Shown piece by piece: positions 44,610 to 54,400 of a DNA stretch of 64,000 bases (the first letter of the stretch is position 1; the number at the start of each line of letters is the position of its first letter). Position numbers and translations under genes: made by a program. Source of the stretch: Denitrobaculum sp965225735 (GTDB taxonomy: Bacteria; Pseudomonadota; Alphaproteobacteria; Kiloniellales; Kiloniellaceae); the NCBI GenBank assembly GCA_965225735.1, contig CBDDBN010000005.1, forward strand, positions 1 through 64,000. Reading direction: 5' to 3'. The notes beneath the pieces are model-generated. The model was not told the origin of the DNA and searched no databases. It worked only from the letters and a program-made list of their open reading frames with translations.

Positions 44610-45614
44610 TCAGGAACCCTCCGCAGGTTTGGCGAAGGATGTGAGCGCGACCACGAGCAGGATAAGCGCGCCCTGCACACCACTGACCCAGAAGGATGAA
44701 ATCCCCAAGAGCTGGAAGCCGTTGGCCAAAAAGCCAATGAAGAGGGACGCGATGAGTGTTCCCCCAATAGTGGGGATGAAACGTCGCGAAAAGACGGTTC
44801 CAAGTAAGGCGGCGGCCAGAACCGGGAGCAGAAGAAGGCCGGTACCCAGGGAGGCGGCGGACAGCCTTGAGACGATCAAGACCGCAGCGATCCCCGCGCA
44901 GAGTCCGGAAAACATGTAGCTGAAATAAACATGAAAACCGACGTTTAATCCGGCCGCGCGCGCGGCTTCTGGAAATCCGCCGACCGCATAGAGCCGTACG
45001 CCGAAGGGCGTAAAGTGCGCCAGGATGGCAACGAAGATGGTAAAGACGATCAAGATCCAGGCGAGGGCGGAGATGCCCAGGAAACGCTCGAACTGCATGG
45101 CGGTCAGAAACTCGGAATCCGCACCCACGACCGAGTTTTCGGTGATCACCAGTTCCAGTCCTGCCGCTATGTTCATAACGGCAAGTGTGGCCAGGAGCGG
45201 CATGATCCGGAAATTGACCACGGCAAGGCCGTTCAGCATGCCCATGACCACGCCTGTCAGCAGGGCGACTGGGATCGCCACGATCTCCGGATAGCCCAGG
45301 TTAAGAACCGTGACAAGCACTGCGCCGCAGAGGCCCGCGTTGGCGGCGACGGAAAGGTCCACGCCGCCCTTTTGAATGTCCGTCCCTGTACCGATAAAAA
45401 CGAAGGTCATGCCATAGGCGAGCATCGTCAGGATGGCGGACTGTTCAACCACGTTTTGCAGGTTGAAGGCTGAGGTAAAGCCCCGGGCGTTTAGCGCAAA
45501 GTAGAGCAGAATAGCAGCGAGGGCCGCATAGGCGCCGAGGCGGACGAAGAGCGAGGCCAGTGCACGCCGGCCGACGGATCGCTCAATTGAAGAGCTGTCG
45601 TTGGACGATGACAT
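44610..45614 (-). CDS. Sugar ABC transporter permease (RbsC type), second
   Basis: A 334-residue permease paralogous to the next gene, with GMTFVFIGTGTDIQKGGVDLS in place of the usual GIDLS motif, and IMPLLATLAVMNIAAGLELV. Its first codon overlaps the end of the ATPase gene by one base, so coupling is very likely. The two permeases probably form a heterodimer. The more divergent GIDLS region may reflect the heterodimer role or an unusual substrate. Confidence 0.93.
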   Translation of the reverse strand: MSSSNDSSSIERSVGRRALASLFVRLGAYAALAAILLYFALNARGFTSAFNLQNVVEQSAILTMLAYGMTFVFIGTGTDIQKGGVDLSVAANAGLCGAVLVTVLNLGYPEIVAIPVALLTGVVMGMLNGLAVVNFRIMPLLATLAVMNIAAGLELVITENSVVGADSEFLTAMQFERFLGISALAWILIVFTIFVAILAHFTPFGVRLYAVGGFPEAARAAGLNVGFHVYFSYMFSGLCAGIAAVLIVSRLSAASLGTGLLLLPVLAAALLGTVFSRRFIPTIGGTLIASLFIGFLANGFQLLGISSFWVSGVQGALILLVVALTSFAKPAEGS

Positions 45615-47125
45615 CAGGACGCTTTCTGTTGATCGACAGACGCGCCGGAGGCCACTGCCAGGAGTGTATTGCTGTCGATCTCGCCCCGTTTGTACTGCCC
45701 CACGATCTCTCCCTTGTAGATGACCAGAATGCGGTCACACATCTCGACAGCTTCCTCCAGATCCGAGGAGACGAAAATCAGTCCCTTGCCCTCGCCGGCG
45801 AGGCGATTGATCAGATTGTAGATCTCAACCTTCGCGCCCACATCGACCGCCACCGTGGGGTCGTCGAGCAGATAGACCGAGCTGTCGCAGCTCAGCCATT
45901 TCGCGACCACGACCTTTTGCTGATTACCGCCGGAGAGATTTTTGACCGGCAGAAATCTATCCGGCGTTTTGACGCCGAGTTCGTCGATCAGGGCGTCGAC
46001 CTTTTGCGCCTCGCTTTTGAAATCGACGAAACCATTTTTGGCGTGCTGGTTTATCGAGGCGACCGAGATGTTCTCGAAGACCGTCAGGTCGACGGCCACG
46101 CCGTGTGCCCGCCGGTCTTCGGGGATCATAGCAATCCCCGCTTCGACAGCCTGCGACGGGGCACCGAAGTTGCGCGGCGCGCCGTTCAGCTTGATGGTGC
46201 CGCTATCGGCCCGGTCCAGGCCGAAGATGCACTTGAGCAGTTGTTTGTCGCCTGAACCGAGCAATCCGATCAAACCGATGACCTCGCCGGCATGCAGCGA
46301 CATGTTGACGTTCTGAAAGTGTCCCTCGCGTGTCAGCTTCTCGATCTCGAGAACCGGCTCGCCAATTTTGACGTCCCGTTTGGGATACATTTCGGATGCA
46401 TCCCGGTCGACCATCAGGGAGACGATCTCATCGATGCTGGTCTTGGAGGTTTCGAGAGAGCCCGCGTTCTGGCCGTTCCGCAGGATCGTGACGTCGTCGC
46501 AGACATCCATGATTTCCTGCATGTAGTGGGAGATGAAGATGATCGCGATGCCCTGGTCGCGCAGATCGCGCAAAACTTTGAAAAGGCTGGTAGCTTCAGC
46601 TGAGACGAGGGCGGCCGTGGGTTCGTCGAGCACGAGCACCTTGGCGTCATTTGCCAACGCGCGCGTGATCTGAACAATCTTCTGCTTGGCGGCTGACAGA
46701 TCGCGCACAAGCGTGTTTGGATCGAGCTCTAAGTCGAAGTATTGGCGTATAAGCGCTGCGGCCTGACGCTTCATCGTCCGAAAACCCAAAAAAATTCCGG
46801 CTTTGGGTTCATTGTTCAGGAAAACGGCCTCGGCGACCGTTGCATTCGGAACCAGCAATCTATCCTGGTGGATAAAGTGCACGCCTTCTTTCTCGATGGA
46901 GGCAGGTGTGATGCCCTCAAGCGATTTACCGTCGACCGAAACGCTGCCTTTGTCGTGTTTGTAGATGCCGGCCAGGACCTTGATGATGGTTGATTTTCCA
47001 GCGCCATTTGCCCCAACCAGCCCATGAATAGAGCCTTTGCGCACAAGAAGATCGACCTCTTCCAATGCCTGTACCGGGCCAAACGCCTTCGATATGCCGC
47101 GCATATCGACCGCGACGTCTGACAT
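45614..47125 (-). CDS. Sugar ABC transporter ATP-binding protein, two NBDs
   Basis: A 503-residue protein with two fused ATPase domains, typical of the monosaccharide (RbsA/MglA) family. Domain 1 has a sound Walker A GANGAGKSTIIKVL and Walker B VLDEPTAAL, but its signature is degenerate (LSAAKQK). Domain 2 has a degenerate Walker A (GLLGSGDKQLLK) and a good signature LSGGNQQKVVVAKWL. This complementary pattern is normal for the family. It is preceded by a strong hairpin in the gap after the binding-protein gene. Confidence 0.95.
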   Translation of the reverse strand: MSDVAVDMRGISKAFGPVQALEEVDLLVRKGSIHGLVGANGAGKSTIIKVLAGIYKHDKGSVSVDGKSLEGITPASIEKEGVHFIHQDRLLVPNATVAEAVFLNNEPKAGIFLGFRTMKRQAAALIRQYFDLELDPNTLVRDLSAAKQKIVQITRALANDAKVLVLDEPTAALVSAEATSLFKVLRDLRDQGIAIIFISHYMQEIMDVCDDVTILRNGQNAGSLETSKTSIDEIVSLMVDRDASEMYPKRDVKIGEPVLEIEKLTREGHFQNVNMSLHAGEVIGLIGLLGSGDKQLLKCIFGLDRADSGTIKLNGAPRNFGAPSQAVEAGIAMIPEDRRAHGVAVDLTVFENISVASINQHAKNGFVDFKSEAQKVDALIDELGVKTPDRFLPVKNLSGGNQQKVVVAKWLSCDSSVYLLDDPTVAVDVGAKVEIYNLINRLAGEGKGLIFVSSDLEEAVEMCDRILVIYKGEIVGQYKRGEIDSNTLLAVASGASVDQQKAS

Positions 47126-47151
47126 GCAGACCTCCCCTACCTCGCGAGCAT

Positions 47152-47177
47152 GTTCCCGCCCCGTCCGGGGCGGGAAC
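47152..47177. promoter_or_regulatory. Strong intergenic hairpin in the sugar ABC operon
   Basis: gttcccgccccg (47152-47163) and cggggcgggaac (47166-47177) form a perfect 12-bp stem with a two-base loop. It sits between the binding-protein stop (47194) and the ATPase start (47125). There is no T-run, so it is more like an attenuator or mRNA stabiliser that lets the binding protein be made in excess of the membrane proteins. Confidence 0.75.
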
Positions 47178-47193
47178 TCGCACTCAATCTGGC

Positions 47194-48162
47194 TTACTTT
47201 TTCGGCAAGAAGTCTGCTGCGGTCTCTGCAGCATTGGCCTTGGTGATCATCATGGCGGGCACGAAGGTCACCGGCGCGACATCCTGTCCGTTCAGATAGC
47301 GCGCGACGTTCTGTGCTGCGCCTTGACCGATTTTGTACGGCTGTTGCGCAGCCACGGCCATGGCGGGGGAGTTGGGATCCAGGATCATCTCGACGAAGTC
47401 GGGAGAGCCATCGATACCGTAGACTTTGACCTCGGTCCTGCCTGCCTTCTCAATCGCTTGCGTTGCCCCGACGCTTGGGCGGTCCCAGCAAGCCCAAACA
47501 GCCTTAAGGCCGGAGTCTTTATCGAATTTTGTCAGCATGTCTGTGACGTCGGCAAAAGCCTGCTGAACGGTGTTCGGCGCCACATCTTTCAATTCCGGCT
47601 CGATCATCTCGATGCCGGCGAAGTTGCCCATGACGTACTTCAACTGATCATAGCGAATTTTGCAGACCGGGACGGAGTAGAAGCCGTTGAAGACCAGGAC
47701 TTTACCCTGACCGCCCATATCCTCGGCGATCTGGAGCGCGAGATCCGAGCCGATGCCATAGTTGTTCGATGTTGTGTTGTTGACGGAATGCTCGGTGATG
47801 GTGTCGACCGTGAAAAGCGGAATGCCGGCGTCGCGAATACGCTTCAGCCAGGGGTCGAGGACCTTGATGTTGCCAAGCTGCTGAATGATCGCATCCGGCT
47901 GCTGGGCGATGAGTGTCTGGATCTGATTGACCTGCGTCTGGTCGTTGCGCTCGGCGTCCAGCGCGATAACTTCCGCACCCAGGCGCTCGAGCTCTTCCAC
48001 CTGTCCCTTGTAGGCCTGGAGATCCCAATGGTGACTGGTGCCGACGACCGTGACGCCGATTGTTTTGCCCTTTAAGGACAATTCCTCGGCGACCGCGGCA
48101 GATGCTGCAAGTGCGCCCGCGACCGATACGGCCAGAATTTTGGTCAGATTTCTCATCTTCAC
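47194..48162 (-). CDS. Periplasmic sugar-binding protein of the ABC transporter
   Basis: A 322-residue binding protein of the RbsB/xylose type (Peripla_BP_4). A signal peptide is clear (LTKILAVSVAGALAASAAVA). The mature part begins with GKTIGVTVVGTSHHWDLQAYKG and has the two-lobe layout with LDAERNDQTQVNQIQTLI. Start is placed at GTG 48162, eight bases after GGAGG; ATG 48156 is a close alternative. It is first in the operon, so the promoter lies upstream. The ligand is unknown. Confidence 0.93.
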   Translation of the reverse strand: MKMRNLTKILAVSVAGALAASAAVAEELSLKGKTIGVTVVGTSHHWDLQAYKGQVEELERLGAEVIALDAERNDQTQVNQIQTLIAQQPDAIIQQLGNIKVLDPWLKRIRDAGIPLFTVDTITEHSVNNTTSNNYGIGSDLALQIAEDMGGQGKVLVFNGFYSVPVCKIRYDQLKYVMGNFAGIEMIEPELKDVAPNTVQQAFADVTDMLTKFDKDSGLKAVWACWDRPSVGATQAIEKAGRTEVKVYGIDGSPDFVEMILDPNSPAMAVAAQQPYKIGQGAAQNVARYLNGQDVAPVTFVPAMMITKANAAETAADFLPKK

Positions 48163-48839
48163 GTTTCTTTCCTCCGTGTTGGACATTTTTTGCGTTGGCG
48201 TGTGCATTCGAAGGCGCGCCAACTTTTGCTCTATCGTAACCGCTTATTTACTCCCGGCTAAGTCCAGGATCTGTTTTCTGTCAGAGTCTCCTATGGGAAC
48301 TCGATTCATTTTGATCGCTGCGCTCTCTCGAACTGCAAACTGAGGCGTTTTTGAGCTGTGCCCGCAGGGGTGATCTCGTTTGGGCCAAACCATGCGGGGT
48401 CTGCGAAGCTGCGCAGAAACGAGTTCTGTAAGTTGGCAAACTCCATACAGAAACTGTAACGCGGTAACTATCAAAGTTAAACGATCAACCTGTGGGCTAT
48501 GGGCTAAAGTCCCACATTCGGTATTTTATCGTTCATTACCGAGCCCTCGATAGAGCTGCTGGGTCAGCTATTGGTGATTGGGATTTTCAACTGGCAGATT
48601 GGGCTGTGAGACGCGTTTTTTTGATTTTGTTTAGCTCATACGAGCTGATGGCTGTGCATTTCTCTAATAGAGATCAGATGAAAGTGGAATTAGCTCTTGA
48701 GGACTTAAACCAGTGCCGAGATCAGTATTTTCCGAAAAGCAGACAGCTCTTACAGGGGGCACAAGAAAGCTCTGTCGTGCAGCTGAAATGACTACCTGAT
48801 CCTCTTGTTAAAATCTTTCTTCGTCGAGCTGCAACCGCC
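48163..48839. other. 677-base region between the sugar operon and the NRPS cluster
   Basis: AT-richer than its surroundings, especially 48480-48790. It must hold the promoter of the leftward binding-protein gene. One rightward frame (48492-48791) is listed separately with low confidence. No terminator is obvious for the leftward NRPS transcript that ends at 48840. No tRNA, integrase or insertion sequence is seen, so an island boundary cannot be proved. Confidence 0.45.
48492..48791 (+). CDS. Doubtful small ORF or gene remnant
   Basis: A 99-residue rightward frame that starts with GTG. It has no recognisable domain, no clear ribosome-binding site, and no neighbour that supports it. It may be a remnant of a gene lost when the cluster arrived, or chance. 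The bases here are less GC-rich than in the flanking genes, so chance stop codons should be frequent; that gives it slight support. Confidence 0.2.
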   Translation: MGYGLKSHIRYFIVHYRALDRAAGSAIGDWDFQLADWAVRRVFLILFSSYELMAVHFSNRDQMKVELALEDLNQCRDQYFPKSRQLLQGAQESSVVQLK

Positions 48840-51308
48840 TTAGTGGCTATCCAACCCTCGCTCTGAGATGAGTTCATCGACCCATTCCTTAAGCAGTTCG
48901 GCAATCGCCGGCGAGTGGTTGTTGACGGCATCCCCGGTGTCGCGGCCCGGAATGTCAACAAGGCTGGTTTCGCGCTCCATGAGCTTCAGCCATGCCGTTC
49001 TGGGATCGGCTCCGGCATCGATCGGTCGGTCGCGGGTAATCATCGCACGGATCTCACCACCGTAGAATCTCGGGCAGTAGCGCTGAGCCGCGGCAATATT
49101 TGCGGCTTCCAGGCGGCGCTGTCGAAACTCGAGGTGATTGCCATGGAGCAGGTCGCGGTGACGAATTTTACGTATCAGGACATCGCGCTTGTTACGAAGC
49201 CAGTGACGCCGTTCCTCGCCTTGCATCGAGCGATAGGTGTCGAACATCAAGCGAGCTCGTTCTGCAACGAAGCCAAAAGTAGTGAAGGCTTTCGCGGCAA
49301 CCTCACCCGTGTTCTCGCCGCTGTCGTCGACGGAGGGGTCGAGCACGACCACCAGAGCCGGCGCTTTGTTTCGCTCGGCGAGCTGCTGTGCCATCTCGAT
49401 CACGACATTTGCGCCAAAGCAAATACCGAACAGAACGAAAGGCCCGCGCAAAACCTCTTCGCATTCCTCTACATAGTCTTTCGCTATCGCTTCAATACTG
49501 TCCGCCGGGATTTCACCGCTTTCCAGCACCTTCGGCTGCAGACCGAACAAGGGCTGCTCTTCTCCTAGCACGCGCGCAATGTCCGAAAGACCAATGACCT
49601 CGCCGCCTATCCCTGACACCGTTACAATTGGGGGACGCTTGCCGGATCCCTGAATGCTCACCAGCGATGAACTGGGCGCGGGCGGCAGATCGAGATGTTC
49701 CAAAACGCCGCGCGCGCTACCAGCTGAAAACAGCGTCGAGAGCGGTAGGGTTCGGTCGAAGAGGCGCTCGATCTCACTAAAGGCGATGGCTGCCTGTATC
49801 GATGTTCCGCCGAGCGCGAAGAAATCGTCATCCAGTCCGACATCCGGATTGCCCAAGGCCCTCCTGAATATATCGAGCATCTTTGCGCCGGGGGCTGACG
49901 GGGTGGCGCCGCAATCCGCTGGAACAGTTACATTTGCTATGTTTGGCCGGTCTTTCAGAGCCGTCAGGCACGGCCGGTTCGATATGCTCTCGGCGATGGA
50001 CAGTCTGAGTTGTCCGACCTGTTCCGGCAAACCCTCCGCCGCTAAGAAGATCGCGGCAGAAAGCGTTTCCAAGATCGCTTCAGCCTCGTCTTCAGACACA
50101 ATTGCAGGTTCGTACACGCCCGTGAGTCTGTAACCCTCTGGTCCAACTTCGAAGGCGAGGGTCATCGGTAACGCCGTATCGACGGGTCCGGCCATGGGCT
50201 CAATCGTCAAAAGACCGAAATTCCTCCTACCTTGCGAAGGTGGCTGAATGAGGACCAGCAAATCGAACAGTACGGTATTGGCTGTAGCACCGCTCCAACG
50301 ATGCAGATCGACAGGTGAAACATGCGAGAAAGCAGCGCGCTGACTTTGGTCTAGATTGATCGACTCGAGCCATTGCCGCAGAGGCTGTTCGTCGCTGATT
50401 TGAAAGCGGGCTGGGACGTTGTTTGTGAAGGACCCAACGATCTGCTCGATGTTCTCGACCTGCTGTGTCCGGGTCGAAACCGTTAACCCGAAGATAACGT
50501 CGCGTTTACCTGTAAGTTCCGATACCACGAGGGCAATGAGACCTTGGAGCAGTGATCCCGGCGTCACGCCTGCTTGCCGTGCTATGGCTGCGACCTTGCT
50601 GGCAACCTCGGCATCGATGCTTCGAACCACGCTGGGCTGACCGAAGTGATCGCGCCGGGCGCGCTGAATATGAGATTTGAATAGCAGCGTTGGCGCTTCA
50701 GTGGATTCTAGGTATTTACGCCAATAGGTTTCGGCGCTGGCGCTGTCTTGCTGCAGCAGCCATTCGAGATAGGTCCTGAAATTGCCAACTGCGGAGTCTA
50801 TCAGCTCCTCAGGTGCCTCGTAGGCCCTGTGAACCTCATTGAATATGATTTCTGCTGACCAGAGATCCAGTATGAGGTGATGCCGACTGAGGATCAGGAG
50901 ATGCTCGTCGTCTGCCAGGTGAACCACCAGCAATCGAAGCAAAGGAGCCTGACGCAGATCGAAATTCCGATCGCGGTCTTCACGGAGCAACGTCTCGATC
51001 CGGTTGGAACGCGCCGTTTCGGTTTCGCCGCGTAAATCTACGAACTTCAGCGGAAGCTCAACCTCTGCCCGAACCACCTGCAGAGGCTCGGGTATGTCTT
51101 GCCACAGGAACGCCGTTCGCAGGGCGTCGTGGCGCTTGAAGACTTTCTCCCAGGCGGAGGTGAAGCGTGTTTGATCGAGCGGCCCGCGCAAGTGAAAACG
51201 AAACTGATTGACCAGCGTCGAGGGCTCAGCCGACTGCAAGGACTGCATCAACATCAGATGCTGCATCGGGCTGAGCGGATATATGTCCTTGACGTTCTCG
51301 AGCTGCAT
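48840..51308 (-). CDS. NRPS with C-T-TE domains (no A domain)
   Basis: An 822-residue terminal NRPS subunit. The condensation domain (about 5-430) begins IYPLSPMQHLMLMQSL and has HHLILDLW with H143, H144 and D148; the usual Gly after Asp is Leu. The carrier domain (about 470-545) has FFALGGTSIQA, with the phosphopantetheine Ser503. The thioesterase (about 565-820) has GICFGA where GxSxG is usual: the codon at 49419-49421 is TGC, so Cys630 replaces Ser. Asp in VVLDPS and a His near the C-terminus (NNHSPAI) complete a possible triad. There is no adenylation domain. A 100-base gap separates it from the upstream C-A-T gene. Confidence 0.93.
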   Translation of the reverse strand: MQLENVKDIYPLSPMQHLMLMQSLQSAEPSTLVNQFRFHLRGPLDQTRFTSAWEKVFKRHDALRTAFLWQDIPEPLQVVRAEVELPLKFVDLRGETETARSNRIETLLREDRDRNFDLRQAPLLRLLVVHLADDEHLLILSRHHLILDLWSAEIIFNEVHRAYEAPEELIDSAVGNFRTYLEWLLQQDSASAETYWRKYLESTEAPTLLFKSHIQRARRDHFGQPSVVRSIDAEVASKVAAIARQAGVTPGSLLQGLIALVVSELTGKRDVIFGLTVSTRTQQVENIEQIVGSFTNNVPARFQISDEQPLRQWLESINLDQSQRAAFSHVSPVDLHRWSGATANTVLFDLLVLIQPPSQGRRNFGLLTIEPMAGPVDTALPMTLAFEVGPEGYRLTGVYEPAIVSEDEAEAILETLSAAIFLAAEGLPEQVGQLRLSIAESISNRPCLTALKDRPNIANVTVPADCGATPSAPGAKMLDIFRRALGNPDVGLDDDFFALGGTSIQAAIAFSEIERLFDRTLPLSTLFSAGSARGVLEHLDLPPAPSSSLVSIQGSGKRPPIVTVSGIGGEVIGLSDIARVLGEEQPLFGLQPKVLESGEIPADSIEAIAKDYVEECEEVLRGPFVLFGICFGANVVIEMAQQLAERNKAPALVVVLDPSVDDSGENTGEVAAKAFTTFGFVAERARLMFDTYRSMQGEERRHWLRNKRDVLIRKIRHRDLLHGNHLEFRQRRLEAANIAAAQRYCPRFYGGEIRAMITRDRPIDAGADPRTAWLKLMERETSLVDIPGRDTGDAVNNHSPAIAELLKEWVDELISERGLDSH

Positions 51309-51408
51309 TACCTATGGGCCCTAAAAACTGGAAACGCTATTGCCGTGTCTCGCAGTTTGCTGGACTGCTGCGGATCTGCGGTTCACCTGCAACCTCCCGA
51401 TACAAGCT

Positions 51409-54400
51409 TCAATTTGACTGGTATTCATCGAGATCCTCACCGAATTCCGCGAGCACATCGGCCATTTCGCTGGGACTGACTTGATTCCCGCTCTTTGCGG
51501 GCCTTGCCTGAACTGCCTCTGGTGCAGTCTCTACGAGCCGAGCGAGAGAAGAGATCGTTGAAGCTTCGAAAATCTGTCGCGGCGTGAGCTGCAATCCAGC
51601 TTCACTCGCCTTGACCGCGATCCGGAGGGCATCGATGGAATCGCCGCCCAATTCCAAAAAATCCGCCTCCACATCTACCGAACTCAGCTCCAGGATGTCT
51701 GCGAAGATCTCGGAAAGCGCATGTTCGAGAGGTGTGACAGCTGCCCGCGCCGTTTCTGTGTTGCAATCGGCCCTCTTGGGAGGCGGAGGCAGCGCTTGAC
51801 GATCGACTTTCCCACTTACCGTCAGCGGGAAAGCATCGAGAACCATATAGGCGCTGGGTATCATAAAGCTCGGCAAACGGCCGCTGAGCCAGCGATACCA
51901 ATCCTGCGCGGTCAGAGTTGGGTGCTGATTCGCGACGAGATAGGCGACGAGGCGCACCTCGCCATCTTGCTCCCGCGAAATAACGAGAGCTTCCCGGACC
52001 GCCGGGTGCGCGAGCAGCGCAAGTTCGACCTCCCGAGGCTCCAATCTTTGCCCGCGAATTTTTAGCTGGTCGTCGGCCCGTCCAACGAACATCAGATTGC
52101 CATCCGGCAGATAGCGAGCCAGATCTCCGGTTCGATACAAGCGGGCCTGAGGATCCGGCACAAATGGATTGGTGACGAAACGCTCCGCAGTCAGGTCAGG
52201 GCGGTTCAGATAACCGCACGCGAGTCCATCTCCACCGACGTAAATCTCGCCCACCGCCCCGACTGGAACCGGTCGAAGAGACTCATCCAGCAGATAAAGG
52301 CCTGTATTTCTGACCGGCCGGCCAATCGGCGTGTTTCGCCGAGGGGCGTTCTGGCCAAGTGAGTATAGAGTTGTGCATACGGTGGCCTCGGTCGGGCCGT
52401 AACCGTTTATGATTTGGAGTTGAGGCAGCTGCGCCGAAATACGTGCGAGTGTTTCTTCAAGGATCGGCTCGACTCCAACCAGCAGACGTTCGAGGGGCGG
52501 TCCTTCTCCCTCACTCTCGAGCTGTTCGGCAGCTTCTTCCAGCATGAAGGGAGGGGCATAAGCGCTCTGAATGCGATTCTCGGTGAGCCATGAGAGATAG
52601 CGACGCCCGTCACCACGTACCTGTTTCGGTACGATATGAAGGGTGCGTCCAAAAGCGAGCGCGGAGTATATCTCGTAAACCGAGACATCGAACAACTCGC
52701 TTGTCCACCAGGCGCAATTGGCGCCATCCAGTAAAGGGCGCCGCTGCTCAAAGTCTTCTAGCAGGTTCATGACGCTGCGGTGTTTGCAAACCACACCTTT
52801 CGGCTCGCCGGTGGAACCGGAGGTAAAGAGAACGTAGGCCGGTGCGTCGAAGCGAGTGCTGGCTATCTCCGGAGGTGTCGGCGCACTTACAACGGCTCTG
52901 CCGTTACTGTCGACATGCAGAGAGATCCTGCCGCTTGCGGAAGCCTCGGCCTCGTACGCATCATCGTAAATGACGACCGCGACATTCCCGATCTCGAGCA
53001 TGGCGCTTCGGCGTGACGAGGGGACGTCTCCGCCAACCGGCATATAGGCAGCGCCGGTTTTCAGCACAGCCAGCATCGCGACGATCATCTCGACACTGCG
53101 ATCGAGGAGCAGTCCCACGACATCGCCATCGCCGGCACCTGACTGAGAGAGGGCTGCGGCAAGTTTGTTTGCCTGATCATCCAGCTCGAGATAGCTGAGC
53201 GAATGAGAACCGGAAGTGACAGCGATACGTGCGGGATGGTTCGCTACAGCCTCTTCGAAGAGACGGTTCAAGGGACGCTCTCGCCGATAGGGCGCAGACG
53301 TATCGTTCAGTTCGACGAGGATTTTCTCCCGCTCAGACTCCGGCAGCAGTTCGTAATCCTTAAGGCGCGTCGTCGAGTCATCGAGAAAGGCGTCTAACGT
53401 CTCGATGAAGTGTTTGGCGGCTGAATTCAGAAAGGTAGCGCCGAAAGCGCCGTGGTTAAGATCGAGTTCCAGAAGCAGCTCGCCCGTGTCCTCGAGTTCC
53501 TGAACATGCAGTCGCAAATAGTGATGCGCTTCGCTATGCCCGACATGGTGAAATCGCTGCTGGACAACGCTGTCGCCAAGACGCAGAGCCTTCACTTTGG
53601 CGTAGTTGAACATGACGTTGAAGTCGCGCGCCAGGGTCGGTCCCGCCGATCCAGGTGTCGCATGACGCAGAAAATTTTGACCCTCCGCCCGCACCTTGCG
53701 GTGAAGCGTCTCGAAAGTCTCCTCGTCATCGATCTCGAAGCAGAGCGCGAACACCTGCATGAGAAGGCCGATCGTGGCGCGTTGCTTCACGCTGCTGCGG
53801 TTGGCGCTCGGCGTACCAATGGCCAGTGCTGGTTCACCGCTCGTGCGATACAAGTAGGCAACCAACACAGTCAGAAGAATTTCGAACAGTGCCACGTCAG
53901 GTGTGAGAGCACCGAAGTCTTTGCGCCTCGAGAGTGCCTTCAATGCCTCGCTGCGCTCAACTCCAAGGACGACAGTTTTGCGATCGCTACTAGTTGTCGG
54001 TTGCCCCTGTGCGTGACCGTAAAAACTCAATGGATTCATGGATCGCGCGCGGCGACTAGAAGCCTGCCAATAGTCTTTGGCGCGCTCGATCCGGCCTGTG
54101 GCTTTCAAGCGATGCTCGTGATTGGCATAGGCTTCGAAAGAAGGCAGGTCGCTTAAGTTGTCCAGCACGTCGCCGCATAGGGCACGATACCGCGCCGCTG
54201 TCGCTTCAAAGATCAGTGAGATCGACGCGCCGTCCGTAATGATGTGGTGCTGGTTGAGATACCAGATGAAGCGGTCCGGTGCGAGCCGTACCAACGCCGT
54301 GTCGAAAGCGCATTTGCTGAGCTCGAAAATCAGTTCCTGCCGCTCTTCACGCCACCGCAGAAAGTGCGCATCTGGATCATCTTCCCGGCTAAAGTCGAGG

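Noticed and set aside
47065..48075. A 336-codon frame opposite the sugar-binding protein gene
   Set aside because: Shadow of a clear signal-peptide-bearing binding protein.
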